From the NCBI RefSeq assembly GCF_014385085.1, contig NZ_JACRTD010000002.1, forward strand, positions 1 to 64,000: a stretch of 64,000 nucleotides of DNA. Direction: 5' to 3'. The notes under the pieces were generated by a model. It did no database searches, was not told where the DNA came from, and was given only the letters and a program-made list of their open reading frames with translations. Each line of letters opens with the position of its first letter. The stretch's first letter is position 1. Shown piece by piece: positions 43,356 through 51,433 of this stretch. A program made the translations under genes and the position numbers. The DNA comes from Youxingia wuxianensis (lineage in GTDB: Bacteria; Bacillota; Clostridia; Oscillospirales; Ruminococcaceae).

Positions 43356-43748
43356 ATGGGTATAAACTTTAACATTGATTATGGTTTCGCCGGGGGAGTT
43401 ATCGTCACGGGGCTTGTCATAGTTTTTCTGGCGCTTGTGGGGTTGACGCTGGTTGTTATGCTGCTGGGCAAGATTTTATACAGCATTTCCGGCGGTTCAA
43501 AGAAAACACCGGAGAAAAAAGTACAGGAGGCTCCCAAACAGGCTCCTGCTCCCAAAGCGATGCCGGTAAAACCTGCGATGGTCGTTGAAGAGGGAATTGG
43601 CGACGAGATTGTCGCGGTAATTGCCGCGGCGGTAGCTGCCATGAGCGGAGACGGCAAACAGTTTGCTTTGAGAAGCGTCAAACGTGTGAAGGAAGCTCGT
43701 TCTTCCTGGTGTACCGCCGGACTGGTACAGAATACGCAGCCGTTTTAA
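43356..43748 (+). CDS. oadG: OadG family Na+-decarboxylase gamma subunit
   Basis: A 130-aa small subunit with one N-terminal helix (about residues 9-35), a Lys/Pro/Ala linker (PEKKVQEAPKQAPAPKAMP) and a C-terminal helical part (EGIGDEIVAVIAAAVAAMSG) common in clostridial OadG proteins. It anchors the carboxyltransferase to the beta subunit. ATG 43356 is preferred over 43350 because GAGGAG is then 7 nt away. No biotin-attachment (MKM) motif is present. Confidence 0.85.
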   Translation: MGINFNIDYGFAGGVIVTGLVIVFLALVGLTLVVMLLGKILYSISGGSKKTPEKKVQEAPKQAPAPKAMPVKPAMVVEEGIGDEIVAVIAAAVAAMSGDGKQFALRSVKRVKEARSSWCTAGLVQNTQPF

Positions 43749-43807
43749 TTGCGGCGCGATGTTGGGTGAGTGGATTTTTAACTTATTTTGAGGGGTTGAT
43801 GTAAAGC

Positions 43808-44977
43808 ATGGAGATATTAGTACAATCTGTGCAGACGATCATCGAAAAGTCGGGGTTTGTTAACCTTACAGGCGGGCAGGCTTTGATGATTTTGGTCTCG
43901 TTCTTTTTGATGTACCTGGCGATTAAAAAACAGTTTGAACCTTTGCTTCTTCTGCCGATCGCTTTTGGTATGCTTTTGACAAACCTGCCAATGGCAGGGC
44001 TTTACCATGTAGCGATCTTTGAAGGCGGCCATATTCATTGGGATCTTCTTAATGAGATGGGCGGATTGATTGACTATTTGTATTTAGGCGTTAAATTGGG
44101 AATTTATCCTCCGCTTATTTTCCTTGGTATCGGCACTATGACCGATTTTGGTCCGCTGATTGCCAACCCGAAAAGCTTCCTGCTGGGAGCAGCGGCTCAG
44201 GCGGGGATCTTTTTCACCTTCTTTGGCGCGCTTGTGTTAGGCTTCACTCCCGCGCAGGCTGGTTCTATTGGTATTATCGGAGGCGCCGATGGCCCTACCG
44301 CCATCTTTACCACCAGCCAGCTGGCGCCGGAACTGCTGGGACCCATTGCGGTGGCGGCGTATTCGTACATGGCGCTGGTGCCGATTATTCAGCCGCCGAT
44401 TATGAGAGCGCTGACCACTAAGAAGGAACGGGCGGTTGTTATGGAACAGCTTCGTCCGGTTTCCCGGTTGGAAAAATTGGTATTCCCGATTTTAGTTACA
44501 ATCATCGTATCCTTCCTGGTTCCGGATACAGCTCCGTTGATTGGTATGCTGATGCTGGGCAACCTGTTCAGAGAATCCGGTGTGGTTGACCGTCTGTCTA
44601 AAACCGCACAGAACGAATTAATGAATATTATCACTATTTTCCTTGGGGTATCGGTAGGGGCTACCGCGACTGCAGAGGTATTTCTTTCCGGAGAAACCCT
44701 GGGAATTATCGCTTTAGGCTTGATTGCTTTCTGCCTTGGTACTGCTGCTGGCGTACTGTTTGGAAAGCTTATGTATATCTTTAGCGGCGGAAAGGTAAAT
44801 CCGCTGATTGGGTCCGCCGGCGTATCTGCCGTTCCTATGGCGGCCCGCGTTTCTCAGAAGGTAGGTCAAAAAGAAAATCCGACCAATTTCCTGTTGATGC
44901 ACGCAATGGGTCCCAATGTTGCCGGCGTAATCGGTTCCGCTGTTGCGGCGGGGGTTCTGTTGAGTATCTTAAAATAA
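43808..44977 (+). CDS. oadB: Na+-translocating decarboxylase beta subunit
   Basis: A 389-aa membrane protein with about nine to eleven helices that couples decarboxylation of carboxybiotin to Na+ export. The essential region [14 protein letters not shown] (about residues 156-169) carries the conserved Asp, and [12 protein letters not shown] and the C-terminal [15 protein letters not shown] are typical. It is the partner of OadG, 59 bp upstream. No carboxyltransferase alpha or biotin carrier gene is adjacent; it must be elsewhere. A strong terminator follows. Confidence 0.95.
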   Translation: MEILVQSVQTIIEKSGFVNLTGGQALMILVSFFLMYLAIKKQFEPLLLLPIAFGMLLTNLPMAGLYHVAIFEGGHIHWDLLNEMGGLIDYLYLGVKLGIYPPLIFLGIGTMTDFGPLIANPKSFLLGAAAQAGIFFTFFGALVLGFTPAQAGSIGIIGGADGPTAIFTTSQLAPELLGPIAVAAYSYMALVPIIQPPIMRALTTKKERAVVMEQLRPVSRLEKLVFPILVTIIVSFLVPDTAPLIGMLMLGNLFRESGVVDRLSKTAQNELMNIITIFLGVSVGATATAEVFLSGETLGIIALGLIAFCLGTAAGVLFGKLMYIFSGGKVNPLIGSAGVSAVPMAARVSQKVGQKENPTNFLLMHAMGPNVAGVIGSAVAAGVLLSILK

Positions 44978-44989
44978 TAGGTATGTTCT

Positions 44990-45024
44990 AAAGACGTGCT
45001 CTGTAAAAGAGCACGTCTTTTTAA
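44990..45024 (+). terminator. oadB terminator
   Basis: AAAGACGTGCTCT (44990-45002) pairs with AGAGCACGTCTTT (45008-45020), then TT and an AT-rich tail. Confidence 0.9.
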
Positions 45025-45031
45025 TTTGGGA

Positions 45032-45060
45032 TTGATAAAAACGTCTGTTCGTGGTTTAAT
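45032..45060 (+). promoter_or_regulatory. pcrA promoter candidate
   Basis: TTGATA (45032-45037), 17 bp, TTTAAT (45055-45060), about 40 nt before the helicase gene. No LexA-type box is seen beside it. Confidence 0.6.
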
Positions 45061-45098
45061 TAAAAAAGCAGATTTAAATCAAATGTGGGAGAGATAGT

Positions 45099-47462
45099 AT
45101 GGACTTTACGTTAAAAAATAGATACAACGCTCTCAAGCGTCAGATTATTGATGATTTCTTTTCCCGGATGAATCCTATGCAGAAACAGGCGGTTTACGCT
45201 ATTCATGGACCGGTGTTGATTTTGGCCGGCGCGGGGAGCGGAAAAACGACGGTGATTGTCAATCGGATTGCAAATATGATTCAGTTCGGCGAGGCGTATG
45301 ACAGCGATTACATGCCGGCGCAAATTACACAGGAGGATGTAGATTTTCTGGAGGAATATGCCCGGGGGGAAAGCTGGGATTTAGAACGGGCGATCTCCCT
45401 GATTAAAAATCGTCCAGTGGCGCCATGGAATATTTTGGCCATCACCTTTACGAATAAAGCCGCTGGAGAACTGAAAGAACGGCTTCAGGCAATGCTGGGG
45501 GAAGCCGCACAGGAGATTAACGCGTCCACTTTCCATTCAGCCTGTGTTCGTATCCTGCGCAGAGAGATTGAAAATTTAGGTTACCGGAGCAGCTTTACCA
45601 TCTATGATACCGACGATTCCGTGCGGGTGGTAAAGGCCGCTCTGAAAGCTATGAATATAGACGAAAAACGCTTTTCTCCAAAAGCTGTGTTAGGGGAGAT
45701 CGGCAGAGCAAAAGATCAGCTGCTTTCTTCGGCGGATTTCGCGTCCACTGTGGGAGAGGACTTTCGTTTACAGGTAATTGCCAAGGTATATGATTATTAT
45801 CAAAAACAGTTAATGTCGGCAAATGCGGTGGATTTTGACGATATCATCATGTTGACTGTGCGCCTGTTTCAGAAGTTTCCGGAAATTTTGGACAAGTACC
45901 GCAGCCGTTTCCGTTATGTTATGGTAGATGAGTATCAGGATACCAACTATGCTCAGTTTATGCTGGTAAACTTACTGGCTTCCCAGCATCAGAATATCTG
46001 TGTGGTGGGGGATGACGACCAGAGTATTTATAAATTCCGCGGGGCGGATATCGGGAATATATTAAATTTTGAGGATCAGTTTCCAGGAGCCAAAGTTATT
46101 CGCCTGGAAGAAAATTACCGCTGTACCGGGACGATCCTGGATGCAGCCAACGCGGTGATTGAGAACAATACGGAACGAAAAGGAAAGACCCTTTGGACAA
46201 AAAATGATACCGGAGTAAAAATTAAAGTACATCGTGCCGCAGACGAAGGGGAAGAGGCCCGCTTTATTGCGGATACCATTTCGGAAAATGTAAAGCAAGG
46301 GGCTAAATTTTCCGACCACGCGGTGTTGTATCGGATGAACGCCATCTCCAATACCGTGGAACGGGGATTGGTAAAATACGGGATTCCTTACCGGATTATC
46401 GGAGGACTGCGGTTCTATGAGCGCAAAGAAATAAAGGATATGATCTCCTATCTAAGCGTATTGAATAACCCCAGCGATACCGTACGCCTGCGCAGAATTA
46501 TTAACGAGCCGAAGAGAGGGATTGGCGACAGCAGCGTAAATAATGTGCTGGAGATCGCCGCCGGAGTAGAACTTCCAGCTTTCGAAATCCTGGAAAATGC
46601 GGAGCAATACCCTGCTCTTTCCCGGAAGGCGACTTCACTGATGCAGTTTGCGGAAATGCTTCGCGCGCTTATGGAAAAAGTGGGGAAAATCTCCTTGGAT
46701 CAGCTTTTGGATCATGTGCTGGAGGAAACCGGCTATTTGAGTATGCTCCAGGGCGAGGGCTTTGAGGGCCAGACCCGCTTAGAAAATATCGAGGAACTCA
46801 AATCCACGATGATCCGCTATGAAGAGGAGAATGACGACCCTACCCTGGCGGGATTTTTGGAGGAAATTTCTTTGTATACGGATATCGACCGCTACGATCC
46901 GCAGGCGGACAATGTGGTACTTATGACAATGCATTCCGCCAAAGGATTAGAGTTTGAGAACGTGATCCTGGTAGGGCTGGAAGAGGGAATTTTTCCTGGG
47001 ATGCAGTCTATGTACGACCCCACTCAAATCGAGGAGGAGCGCAGGCTGGCTTATGTGTCTCTAACCAGGGCAAAAAAACGGCTGTATGTCACTACGGCCG
47101 CTCAAAGAATGCTGTTTGGACAGACGATGCGCAATCGGCCTTCCCGGTTTTTGAATGAAATTCCAAAAGAGCTGTGCGAGATGGAGGATACTACCATAGC
47201 CCGGCGAATGAGCATCAATCAGAGACAAACGCCCTCTGCCGCGTTTAAATCCACCTCCAAGGTTGGGATAGGGGCGGCCGCCCAGCCGGAAAGCAATTTT
47301 ACTTTGAAGGTAGGAGACATGGTAAGCCATAAAGTGTTTGGGCAAGGAATGGTTCTTTCAATCACACCTATGGGGAACGATCATCTGGTGGAAGTGGCTT
47401 TTGAGAGCGTGGGGACTAAAAAAGTCATGGCAAAATTCGCCAGGTTACATAAAATACAGTAA
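45099..47462 (+). CDS. pcrA: UvrD/PcrA family DNA helicase
   Basis: A 787-aa SF1A 3'-5' helicase. Q motif LNP-like NPMQKQAV, Walker A AGAGSGKTT (about residues 43-51), motif II MVDEYQDTN, motif III DDDQSIYKFRGAD and motif VI YVSLTRAKKRLYVT are all present, and the C-terminus has the small PcrA tail (MVSHKVFGQGMVLS) that contacts RNA polymerase. It carries an insertion after the P-loop (about residues 60-105) seen in some clostridial forms. The interrupted gene starts 91 bp downstream. Confidence 0.95.
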   Translation: MDFTLKNRYNALKRQIIDDFFSRMNPMQKQAVYAIHGPVLILAGAGSGKTTVIVNRIANMIQFGEAYDSDYMPAQITQEDVDFLEEYARGESWDLERAISLIKNRPVAPWNILAITFTNKAAGELKERLQAMLGEAAQEINASTFHSACVRILRREIENLGYRSSFTIYDTDDSVRVVKAALKAMNIDEKRFSPKAVLGEIGRAKDQLLSSADFASTVGEDFRLQVIAKVYDYYQKQLMSANAVDFDDIIMLTVRLFQKFPEILDKYRSRFRYVMVDEYQDTNYAQFMLVNLLASQHQNICVVGDDDQSIYKFRGADIGNILNFEDQFPGAKVIRLEENYRCTGTILDAANAVIENNTERKGKTLWTKNDTGVKIKVHRAADEGEEARFIADTISENVKQGAKFSDHAVLYRMNAISNTVERGLVKYGIPYRIIGGLRFYERKEIKDMISYLSVLNNPSDTVRLRRIINEPKRGIGDSSVNNVLEIAAGVELPAFEILENAEQYPALSRKATSLMQFAEMLRALMEKVGKISLDQLLDHVLEETGYLSMLQGEGFEGQTRLENIEELKSTMIRYEEENDDPTLAGFLEEISLYTDIDRYDPQADNVVLMTMHSAKGLEFENVILVGLEEGIFPGMQSMYDPTQIEEERRLAYVSLTRAKKRLYVTTAAQRMLFGQTMRNRPSRFLNEIPKELCEMEDTTIARRMSINQRQTPSAAFKSTSKVGIGAAAQPESNFTLKVGDMVSHKVFGQGMVLSITPMGNDHLVEVAFESVGTKKVMAKFARLHKIQ

Positions 47463-47487
47463 ATGAGAAATAAATTTCCCGCGCATG

Positions 47488-47515
47488 CACAAAAAACAGT
47501 TTTCCTCATAAAATG
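47488..47515 (+). promoter_or_regulatory. Sigma-K-like promoter candidate before split gene
   Basis: CACA (47488-47491) and CATAAAATG (47507-47515) resemble the mother-cell sigma-K pattern mACm, about 16 bp, CATAnnnTA. The spacer is 15 bp and the last -10 base differs. No good sigma-A promoter is seen in the gap after pcrA. Low certainty, but relevant to the split gene downstream. Confidence 0.35.
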
Positions 47516-47553
47516 TAATGAGTACAGCTCAAAACAACTATAGGAGGATTCAT

Positions 47554-47691
47554 ATGGCAGAACAAAAAACAGCTCCCGTTACCGCAACCGGAGCAAACTG
47601 TTTTAAAGAAGCAGTATGCATAGATGCCGGCAGGATTTACGACTCCTGTACGGAGAAAGACGGTGCAGGAGGGAAGTTAAAAAGGCTTTAA
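47554..47691 (+). CDS. 5' half of gene interrupted by recombinase-bearing element
   Basis: AGGAGG lies 6-7 nt before ATG 47554, and the frame gives 45 codons before a stop inside the element. Residues 1-33 (to DSCT) belong to the host protein; the last 12 come from element DNA. The segment CFKEAVCIDAGRIYDSC matches, from memory, the N-terminus of a clostridial protein family of about 260 residues whose remainder begins exactly at the other side of the element (54122). As it stands the gene makes only a 45-aa peptide. Function of the full protein is unknown; the Cys content and a sigma-K-like promoter suggest a sporulation role (inference). Confidence 0.8.
   Translation: MAEQKTAPVTATGANCFKEAVCIDAGRIYDSCTEKDGAGGKLKRL
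47633..47675 (+). other. attL of the intervening element
   Basis: Left junction. The shared crossover dinucleotide GA is at 47653-47654; host coding DNA lies left and the element arm (ending GCAGGAGGGAA, 47665-47675) lies right. That arm is the exact reverse complement of the arm at 54101-54111. The recombinase stop codon is at 47677, directly beside the site. Confidence 0.8.
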
Positions 47692-49161
47692 ATGAATTTC
47701 CAGACAAAACTGTTGGGGCGCGGCACCTTTTGGTTTGGTGTACATGATTTTTTCTATGAAACATTTTAACAGAAGATTTTTATCCCCAGCGTTCAGGATG
47801 CGGTACACATCCTGAACGCTTTTTATTTTTTTCATTTCCAAGGGGATACTCTCCTCCCGCATACGCCGCAGGCGTTGCTCCTGTACGGCGGCGCGCATCT
47901 TAGTGCAGCGAATATTTTCATTGAGCGCGGACATTCGTTCCTGGAAGGTGGCAATATCATAAACGCCCTGTTCCAGCAGGCTGTACAGAGTAATTCTCTG
48001 CGAAGAAAAGGACATGAGCTGTTTTTGGGACTGAGCTAAAGAAAGTTCCAATAAGGACGTATCCTTTCCTTCCAAAGGATACAGCTCTAAAGGGATTGCG
48101 GATAGAATAGGTTTCAGCACAGCCTCTATCTCTTTCAAAACCAACGAAAATTTGCTCCCGCAGACACACCCAGGAGTGGGACAGAGCAGGTAGGGGGAAC
48201 TTTGATGAGCGCCCCGCCGCTGAAGAACCCTCCCGCAGACGCCGCAGGTTACCAGTCCGGCCAGAGGATTTTTAATCGTTCCGTCGTTATGTGCCGGAAC
48301 CGTGCGGGAATGAATACGATTTTGTACCCTTGCAAATGTCTCCGGGGAGACAATAGAAGGGTGGACGCCGCGCACACAAAGCCAGTCTTTTGGAGCGCAG
48401 GAGACGACGTGCTTTGTTGAGGAGCCGTTTTGCCGCACATGCTGTGTGCGTTCCCATACCACCTGGCCGATATATACTGGGTTTTTTAGGATATGCATAA
48501 CAGAGTTGCGGCTGAAGGCGTCGCACCGCCTAGGTTTCGCGCCCAGAGCGTTGACTGTCTGGGCGATGGCGGAGCAGCCCTCTCCTTGCAAATAAAGATC
48601 AAACATCATCCGTACAAAATTCGCTTCCTCTTCCACGATTTCCAGAGAGGGCAGCTTATCTTTCCGGATTTTACAGTAGCCGTAAGGGGCGTTAGAAACA
48701 TAGCCGCCGTTTTTAATCGTCTGCCGGAGGCCCCGGTTCAGCCGCTTATTGATCATTTTTAACTCCCTGCGGGAGAGGAACGTCTTAAATTCGGTCAGCT
48801 CCTCGTCCAATTCATCCGAAAGATCATATGTTTTTTCGGGGGTAATAATTTTAGTCCCAGAATATTTAAACGCGTCTAGGATAATCCCTTGGTCTTTCAT
48901 CCCGCCCCGGCCTAGGCGGTCGATATCCATACAAAGCACTGCGGCGTAGGTGTGATTTTGTACCGCCTCCAAAAGTTTAAGCATTTGCGGGCGGGAAAAT
49001 AAGCTTTCTCCGCTGACCACCTCTTCATATACGCCGGTGATATTTAAATTATGATTTCCCGCATAGGAAAGAAGGATTTCTTTATGCATGGCCAAGGTCT
49101 CCTCCTGGGGCTGGGAATATTCTTCCGCCCGGGATTTTCGAAGATAAATCGCGGTATCCAT
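47677..49161 (-). CDS. Large serine recombinase (integrase/excisionase of the element)
   Basis: A 494-aa recombinase. The catalytic serine is S10 in IYLRKSRAEE; the resolvase core continues with VLCMDIDRLGRGGM and SRRELKMINKRLNRG. A recombinase domain (about 155-270, YGYCKIRKDK to NPVYIGQVVWERT), a zinc ribbon (CGVCG...CPTPGCVCG, about 305-335) and a coiled-coil stretch (about 370-430) follow. AGGAGGAG precedes the ATG. It reads toward attL, and its last codons overlap the tail of the 45-codon frame. SpoIVCA of the sigK skin element has the same family and the same edge position. Excision of this element is the inferred job. Confidence 0.93.
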   Translation of the reverse strand: MDTAIYLRKSRAEEYSQPQEETLAMHKEILLSYAGNHNLNITGVYEEVVSGESLFSRPQMLKLLEAVQNHTYAAVLCMDIDRLGRGGMKDQGIILDAFKYSGTKIITPEKTYDLSDELDEELTEFKTFLSRRELKMINKRLNRGLRQTIKNGGYVSNAPYGYCKIRKDKLPSLEIVEEEANFVRMMFDLYLQGEGCSAIAQTVNALGAKPRRCDAFSRNSVMHILKNPVYIGQVVWERTQHVRQNGSSTKHVVSCAPKDWLCVRGVHPSIVSPETFARVQNRIHSRTVPAHNDGTIKNPLAGLVTCGVCGRVLQRRGAHQSSPYLLCPTPGCVCGSKFSLVLKEIEAVLKPILSAIPLELYPLEGKDTSLLELSLAQSQKQLMSFSSQRITLYSLLEQGVYDIATFQERMSALNENIRCTKMRAAVQEQRLRRMREESIPLEMKKIKSVQDVYRILNAGDKNLLLKCFIEKIMYTKPKGAAPQQFCLEIHLKPF

Positions 49162-49188
49162 CTAAAAACTCCTCCTGCAAATTAGAAG

Positions 49189-49217
49189 TTGACAAAGTGA
49201 CTTTTTCAGGTTACTAT
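49189..49217 (+). promoter_or_regulatory. Rightward promoter of the element
   Basis: Perfect TTGACA (49189-49194), 17 bp, TACTAT (49212-49217). The start would fall near 49224, at the edge of a palindrome. It should drive the small ORFs and sigma-like gene up to the terminator at 50091. Confidence 0.75.
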
Positions 49218-49223
49218 AAAACC

Positions 49224-49251
49224 AACAAGGAACGTATGTTCCTTGTTTTTT
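49224..49251. promoter_or_regulatory. LexA-type SOS box within a larger palindrome
   Basis: Arms AACAAGGAAC (49224-49233) and GTTCCTTGTT (49238-49247) flank GTAT. The inner GAACGTATGTTC (49230-49241) fits the Firmicutes LexA consensus core GAAC-RNRY-GTTY. It overlaps the transcript start of the promoter at 49189. A following T-run also lets the palindrome act as a terminator, so repression and early termination are both possible. The recombinase gene lies on the other side. Confidence 0.72.
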
Positions 49252-49359
49252 ACTAAAAGCAGCTTTGTTATCTTTTATGCACATGAGCGAAAGAAAATAC
49301 CCTTTTAGCATAGGACAACCCTGCAGATGAGTAAGATGATAGGCAGGGAGGGAATTTTT

Positions 49360-49524
49360 ATGGGGAAAGAAGAAAGAAGCGATCCAAGTGTAAAAGTAGT
49401 CCGAAGCCGGCCCGCGGACCTGGCAGAAAGGAAGAAAAACCGCAGTATGATTGCAGGCGTGATAGACGCCTGGGCAAAGCCCCGGCAAATGGGGGCAAAG
49501 GCTGTCTTTTCGGAAGAAAAATAA
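49360..49524 (+). CDS. 54-aa charged protein of the element
   Basis: A small Arg/Lys-rich protein (KVVRSRPADLAERKKNRSM), unknown family. ATG 49360 has GGGAGGG 8 nt upstream; an in-frame ATG at 49327 has no ribosome site. First gene after the SOS-type promoter. Confidence 0.6.
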   Translation: MGKEERSDPSVKVVRSRPADLAERKKNRSMIAGVIDAWAKPRQMGAKAVFSEEK

Positions 49525-49535
49525 GGGGGAAAATA

Positions 49536-49649
49536 ATGTATCAAATTACGATAAAAGTACCGGCGCAAACAATTTTTATACTTTATGTAACCCTGGCGAT
49601 TACTGTGATTTTTTTTATTGGGGTATGGAGAAGCACCGGACGAAAATAG
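49536..49649 (+). CDS. 37-aa single-pass membrane peptide of the element
   Basis: A short ORF with one hydrophobic helix (about residues 12-30, TIFILYVTLAITVIFFIGV) and a basic end (RSTGRK). GGGGGA lies 6 nt before the ATG. It is placed 11 bp after the preceding small gene. The size recalls SOS-induced division inhibitors or toxins, but there is no sequence support for either. Confidence 0.6.
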   Translation: MYQITIKVPAQTIFILYVTLAITVIFFIGVWRSTGRK

Positions 49650-49665
49650 AAAGGAAGTGATCAGG

Positions 49666-50049
49666 ATGACCCGTCAGGAAAAAGCGGAATATTTAGGAAA
49701 GTATAAACTGCTGGATATGGAAATTGCCCGGCAGTGTGAGGAGCTGGGAAACTGGAGAATGCGCAGCAGGCGCTGTCAGTCACAAAGCCAAAAAGAAGAG
49801 CGGCTGGCGGCAAGAAGGATACTCGCTATGGAAAAAGAGATCGCAGAAGAAATCCAGCGGCTGTGTCAGCAACGAAAACGGATAAAAAATATTATCAGCA
49901 GTGTGAATAACGACACCTTGCGCCTTCTTTTGGAATATCGATATTTAAATGGTTGTACGCTGGAAAAAACAGCGGAAAAAATGAACTATACTTTCCGGCA
50001 TATCTGCCGGCTTCACTTTCAGGCGCTGGACAAACTGAGCTTGTCATAG
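49666..50049 (+). CDS. Sigma-70 region 4-like phage regulator
   Basis: A 127-aa helical protein. The C-terminal part (YRYLNGCTLEKTAEKMNYTF, then RLHFQALDKL) looks like the helix-turn-helix of sigma region 4, as in ArpU/DUF1492-type phage late regulators. The N-terminal 85 residues are a charged coiled coil. The start 49666 matches AGGAAGTGA/CAGG upstream better than 49618, which overlaps the membrane peptide. It may control the tail and lysis genes downstream; inference. Confidence 0.75.
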   Translation: MTRQEKAEYLGKYKLLDMEIARQCEELGNWRMRSRRCQSQSQKEERLAARRILAMEKEIAEEIQRLCQQRKRIKNIISSVNNDTLRLLLEYRYLNGCTLEKTAEKMNYTFRHICRLHFQALDKLSLS

Positions 50050-50090
50050 AATGTCCTGGAGTTTTCATGGTACTTTAAAACTGAAGAAGG

Positions 50091-50126
50091 AAAAGGCCCC
50101 CTGTCCTTCGGACAGGGGGCCTTTTG
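50091..50126 (+). terminator. Terminator after the sigma-like gene
   Basis: AAAAGGCCCCCTGTCC (50091-50106) pairs perfectly with GGACAGGGGGCCTTTT (50110-50125) around TTC. It separates the early small genes from the structural genes. Confidence 0.93.
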
Positions 50127-50161
50127 TAAGGTGCTGAAAAATTTTAATTTGGAGGAATTTT

Positions 50162-51421
50162 ATGAGCATGAAAACCGTTAGGCTGGGAGGATTTGTAGAC
50201 GAGAACATCCAGAATATCAATGATAATTTTAGCGAGGTAGCATTAAATAAAGCGGATGTGTCCTCCATTCCTACAAAAACCAGCCAGCTTACCAACGACA
50301 GCGGCTTTGCCACAGGGGTAGATATTGAAAATAAAGTGGATAAGGAATCAGGAAAAGGCCTTTCCAGCAACGATTATACCTCACAAGAAAAGGAAAAATT
50401 AGCCGGGATAGAAGAAAGCGCCAATTATTATTCCCATCCGCTTTCTCATCCGGCGAGTATTATTGTGGAGACGAATGAGAAAAAATTTGTATCCCAATCG
50501 GAGAAGGATACTTGGGGGGACAAATACACCAAATCGGAAGTAGACAACAAATTTTCAATGCTGGAAACCAATATCGATTGGAAAGAAAGTGTCAATACCT
50601 TTGAAGATATTGCTGTCACGTATCCCAATCCGCAAGACGGCTGGACGGTAAATGTCAAGGATACAGACTATACCTGGAGGTATAACGGAACCCAATGGGT
50701 GGTCATTTCTGCCAATGCAGTCCCTAAGGCTACAGCGCAGGTGGATGGACTGATGAGCAAGGAGGATAAGAGCGAGCTGGGTGAGCTCACCGCTAAAAAG
50801 CATGTCCATGAGAATACATCCGTTTTGGATACCATCACTTCTGTGCTGGTAGAAGGGTGGAACAGCGCGGTTACCCATATTTCCGATGCGGTAAAACATA
50901 TTACCGCCGAAGAGCGTACGCTTTGGAACGGTGTGGAAAATAAAGTGGACAAGGACGGGGAAAAAGGACTTTCCTCCAACGACTATACTACTGCGGAGAA
51001 GAATAAATTAGCGGCTGTCGCTCCGGAGGCAGTCAAGGTAGAAGCGTCTGTAAACGGGAAAATCAAAATTAACGATGTGGATACTACGGTATATGAGCTT
51101 CCTGTCGCCGCAGATACTTTGGGCGGAGTAAAAAACGGAGGAAATGTCACTGTCAACGCAGACGGGACAATGACTGCTCCCGCCGCCGAGCAGGGCGCCA
51201 GCGTTGCACGGATTGATTTTACTGCAGACGACGCTAACTGGGGAGCTTTAGTTGGGAATGTTTATACGCTCACTCTAGCCAGCGGCGGAAAATCTCCTAT
51301 GGGTATTTACCGCAAGGACGGTTCGGTTTACTGCACTGTTATGGCGGATGTGCAAATCGATGGCTCCAACATAAAAATAACCAGTTATGATAAGTTCGAA
51401 GGCTATCTGCTGACAATATAA
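50162..51421 (+). CDS. Phage tail-fibre-like protein
   Basis: A 419-aa structural-type protein. It has a short N-terminal segment like phage baseplate or tail-fibre proteins, then two copies of a repeat with ENKVDK and KGLSSNDYT followed by EK-KLA (near residues 57-80 and 258-282), and a C-terminal beta-rich part. TKSEVDNK is a common phage-fibre motif. GGAGG lies 6 nt before the ATG. Receptor binding or baseplate attachment is the likely role; no tail tube or tape-measure gene accompanies it. Confidence 0.75.
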   Translation: MSMKTVRLGGFVDENIQNINDNFSEVALNKADVSSIPTKTSQLTNDSGFATGVDIENKVDKESGKGLSSNDYTSQEKEKLAGIEESANYYSHPLSHPASIIVETNEKKFVSQSEKDTWGDKYTKSEVDNKFSMLETNIDWKESVNTFEDIAVTYPNPQDGWTVNVKDTDYTWRYNGTQWVVISANAVPKATAQVDGLMSKEDKSELGELTAKKHVHENTSVLDTITSVLVEGWNSAVTHISDAVKHITAEERTLWNGVENKVDKDGEKGLSSNDYTTAEKNKLAAVAPEAVKVEASVNGKIKINDVDTTVYELPVAADTLGGVKNGGNVTVNADGTMTAPAAEQGASVARIDFTADDANWGALVGNVYTLTLASGGKSPMGIYRKDGSVYCTVMADVQIDGSNIKITSYDKFEGYLLTI

Positions 51422-51433
51422 AGGAGGCGGCTT

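Noticed and set aside
47654..47655. AAAGA (47656-47660 and 54125-54129) or TGT as the crossover core
   Set aside because: Both keep the frame open, but neither is centred on the attP dyad; the shared GA is, and dinucleotide cores are the rule for serine recombinases.
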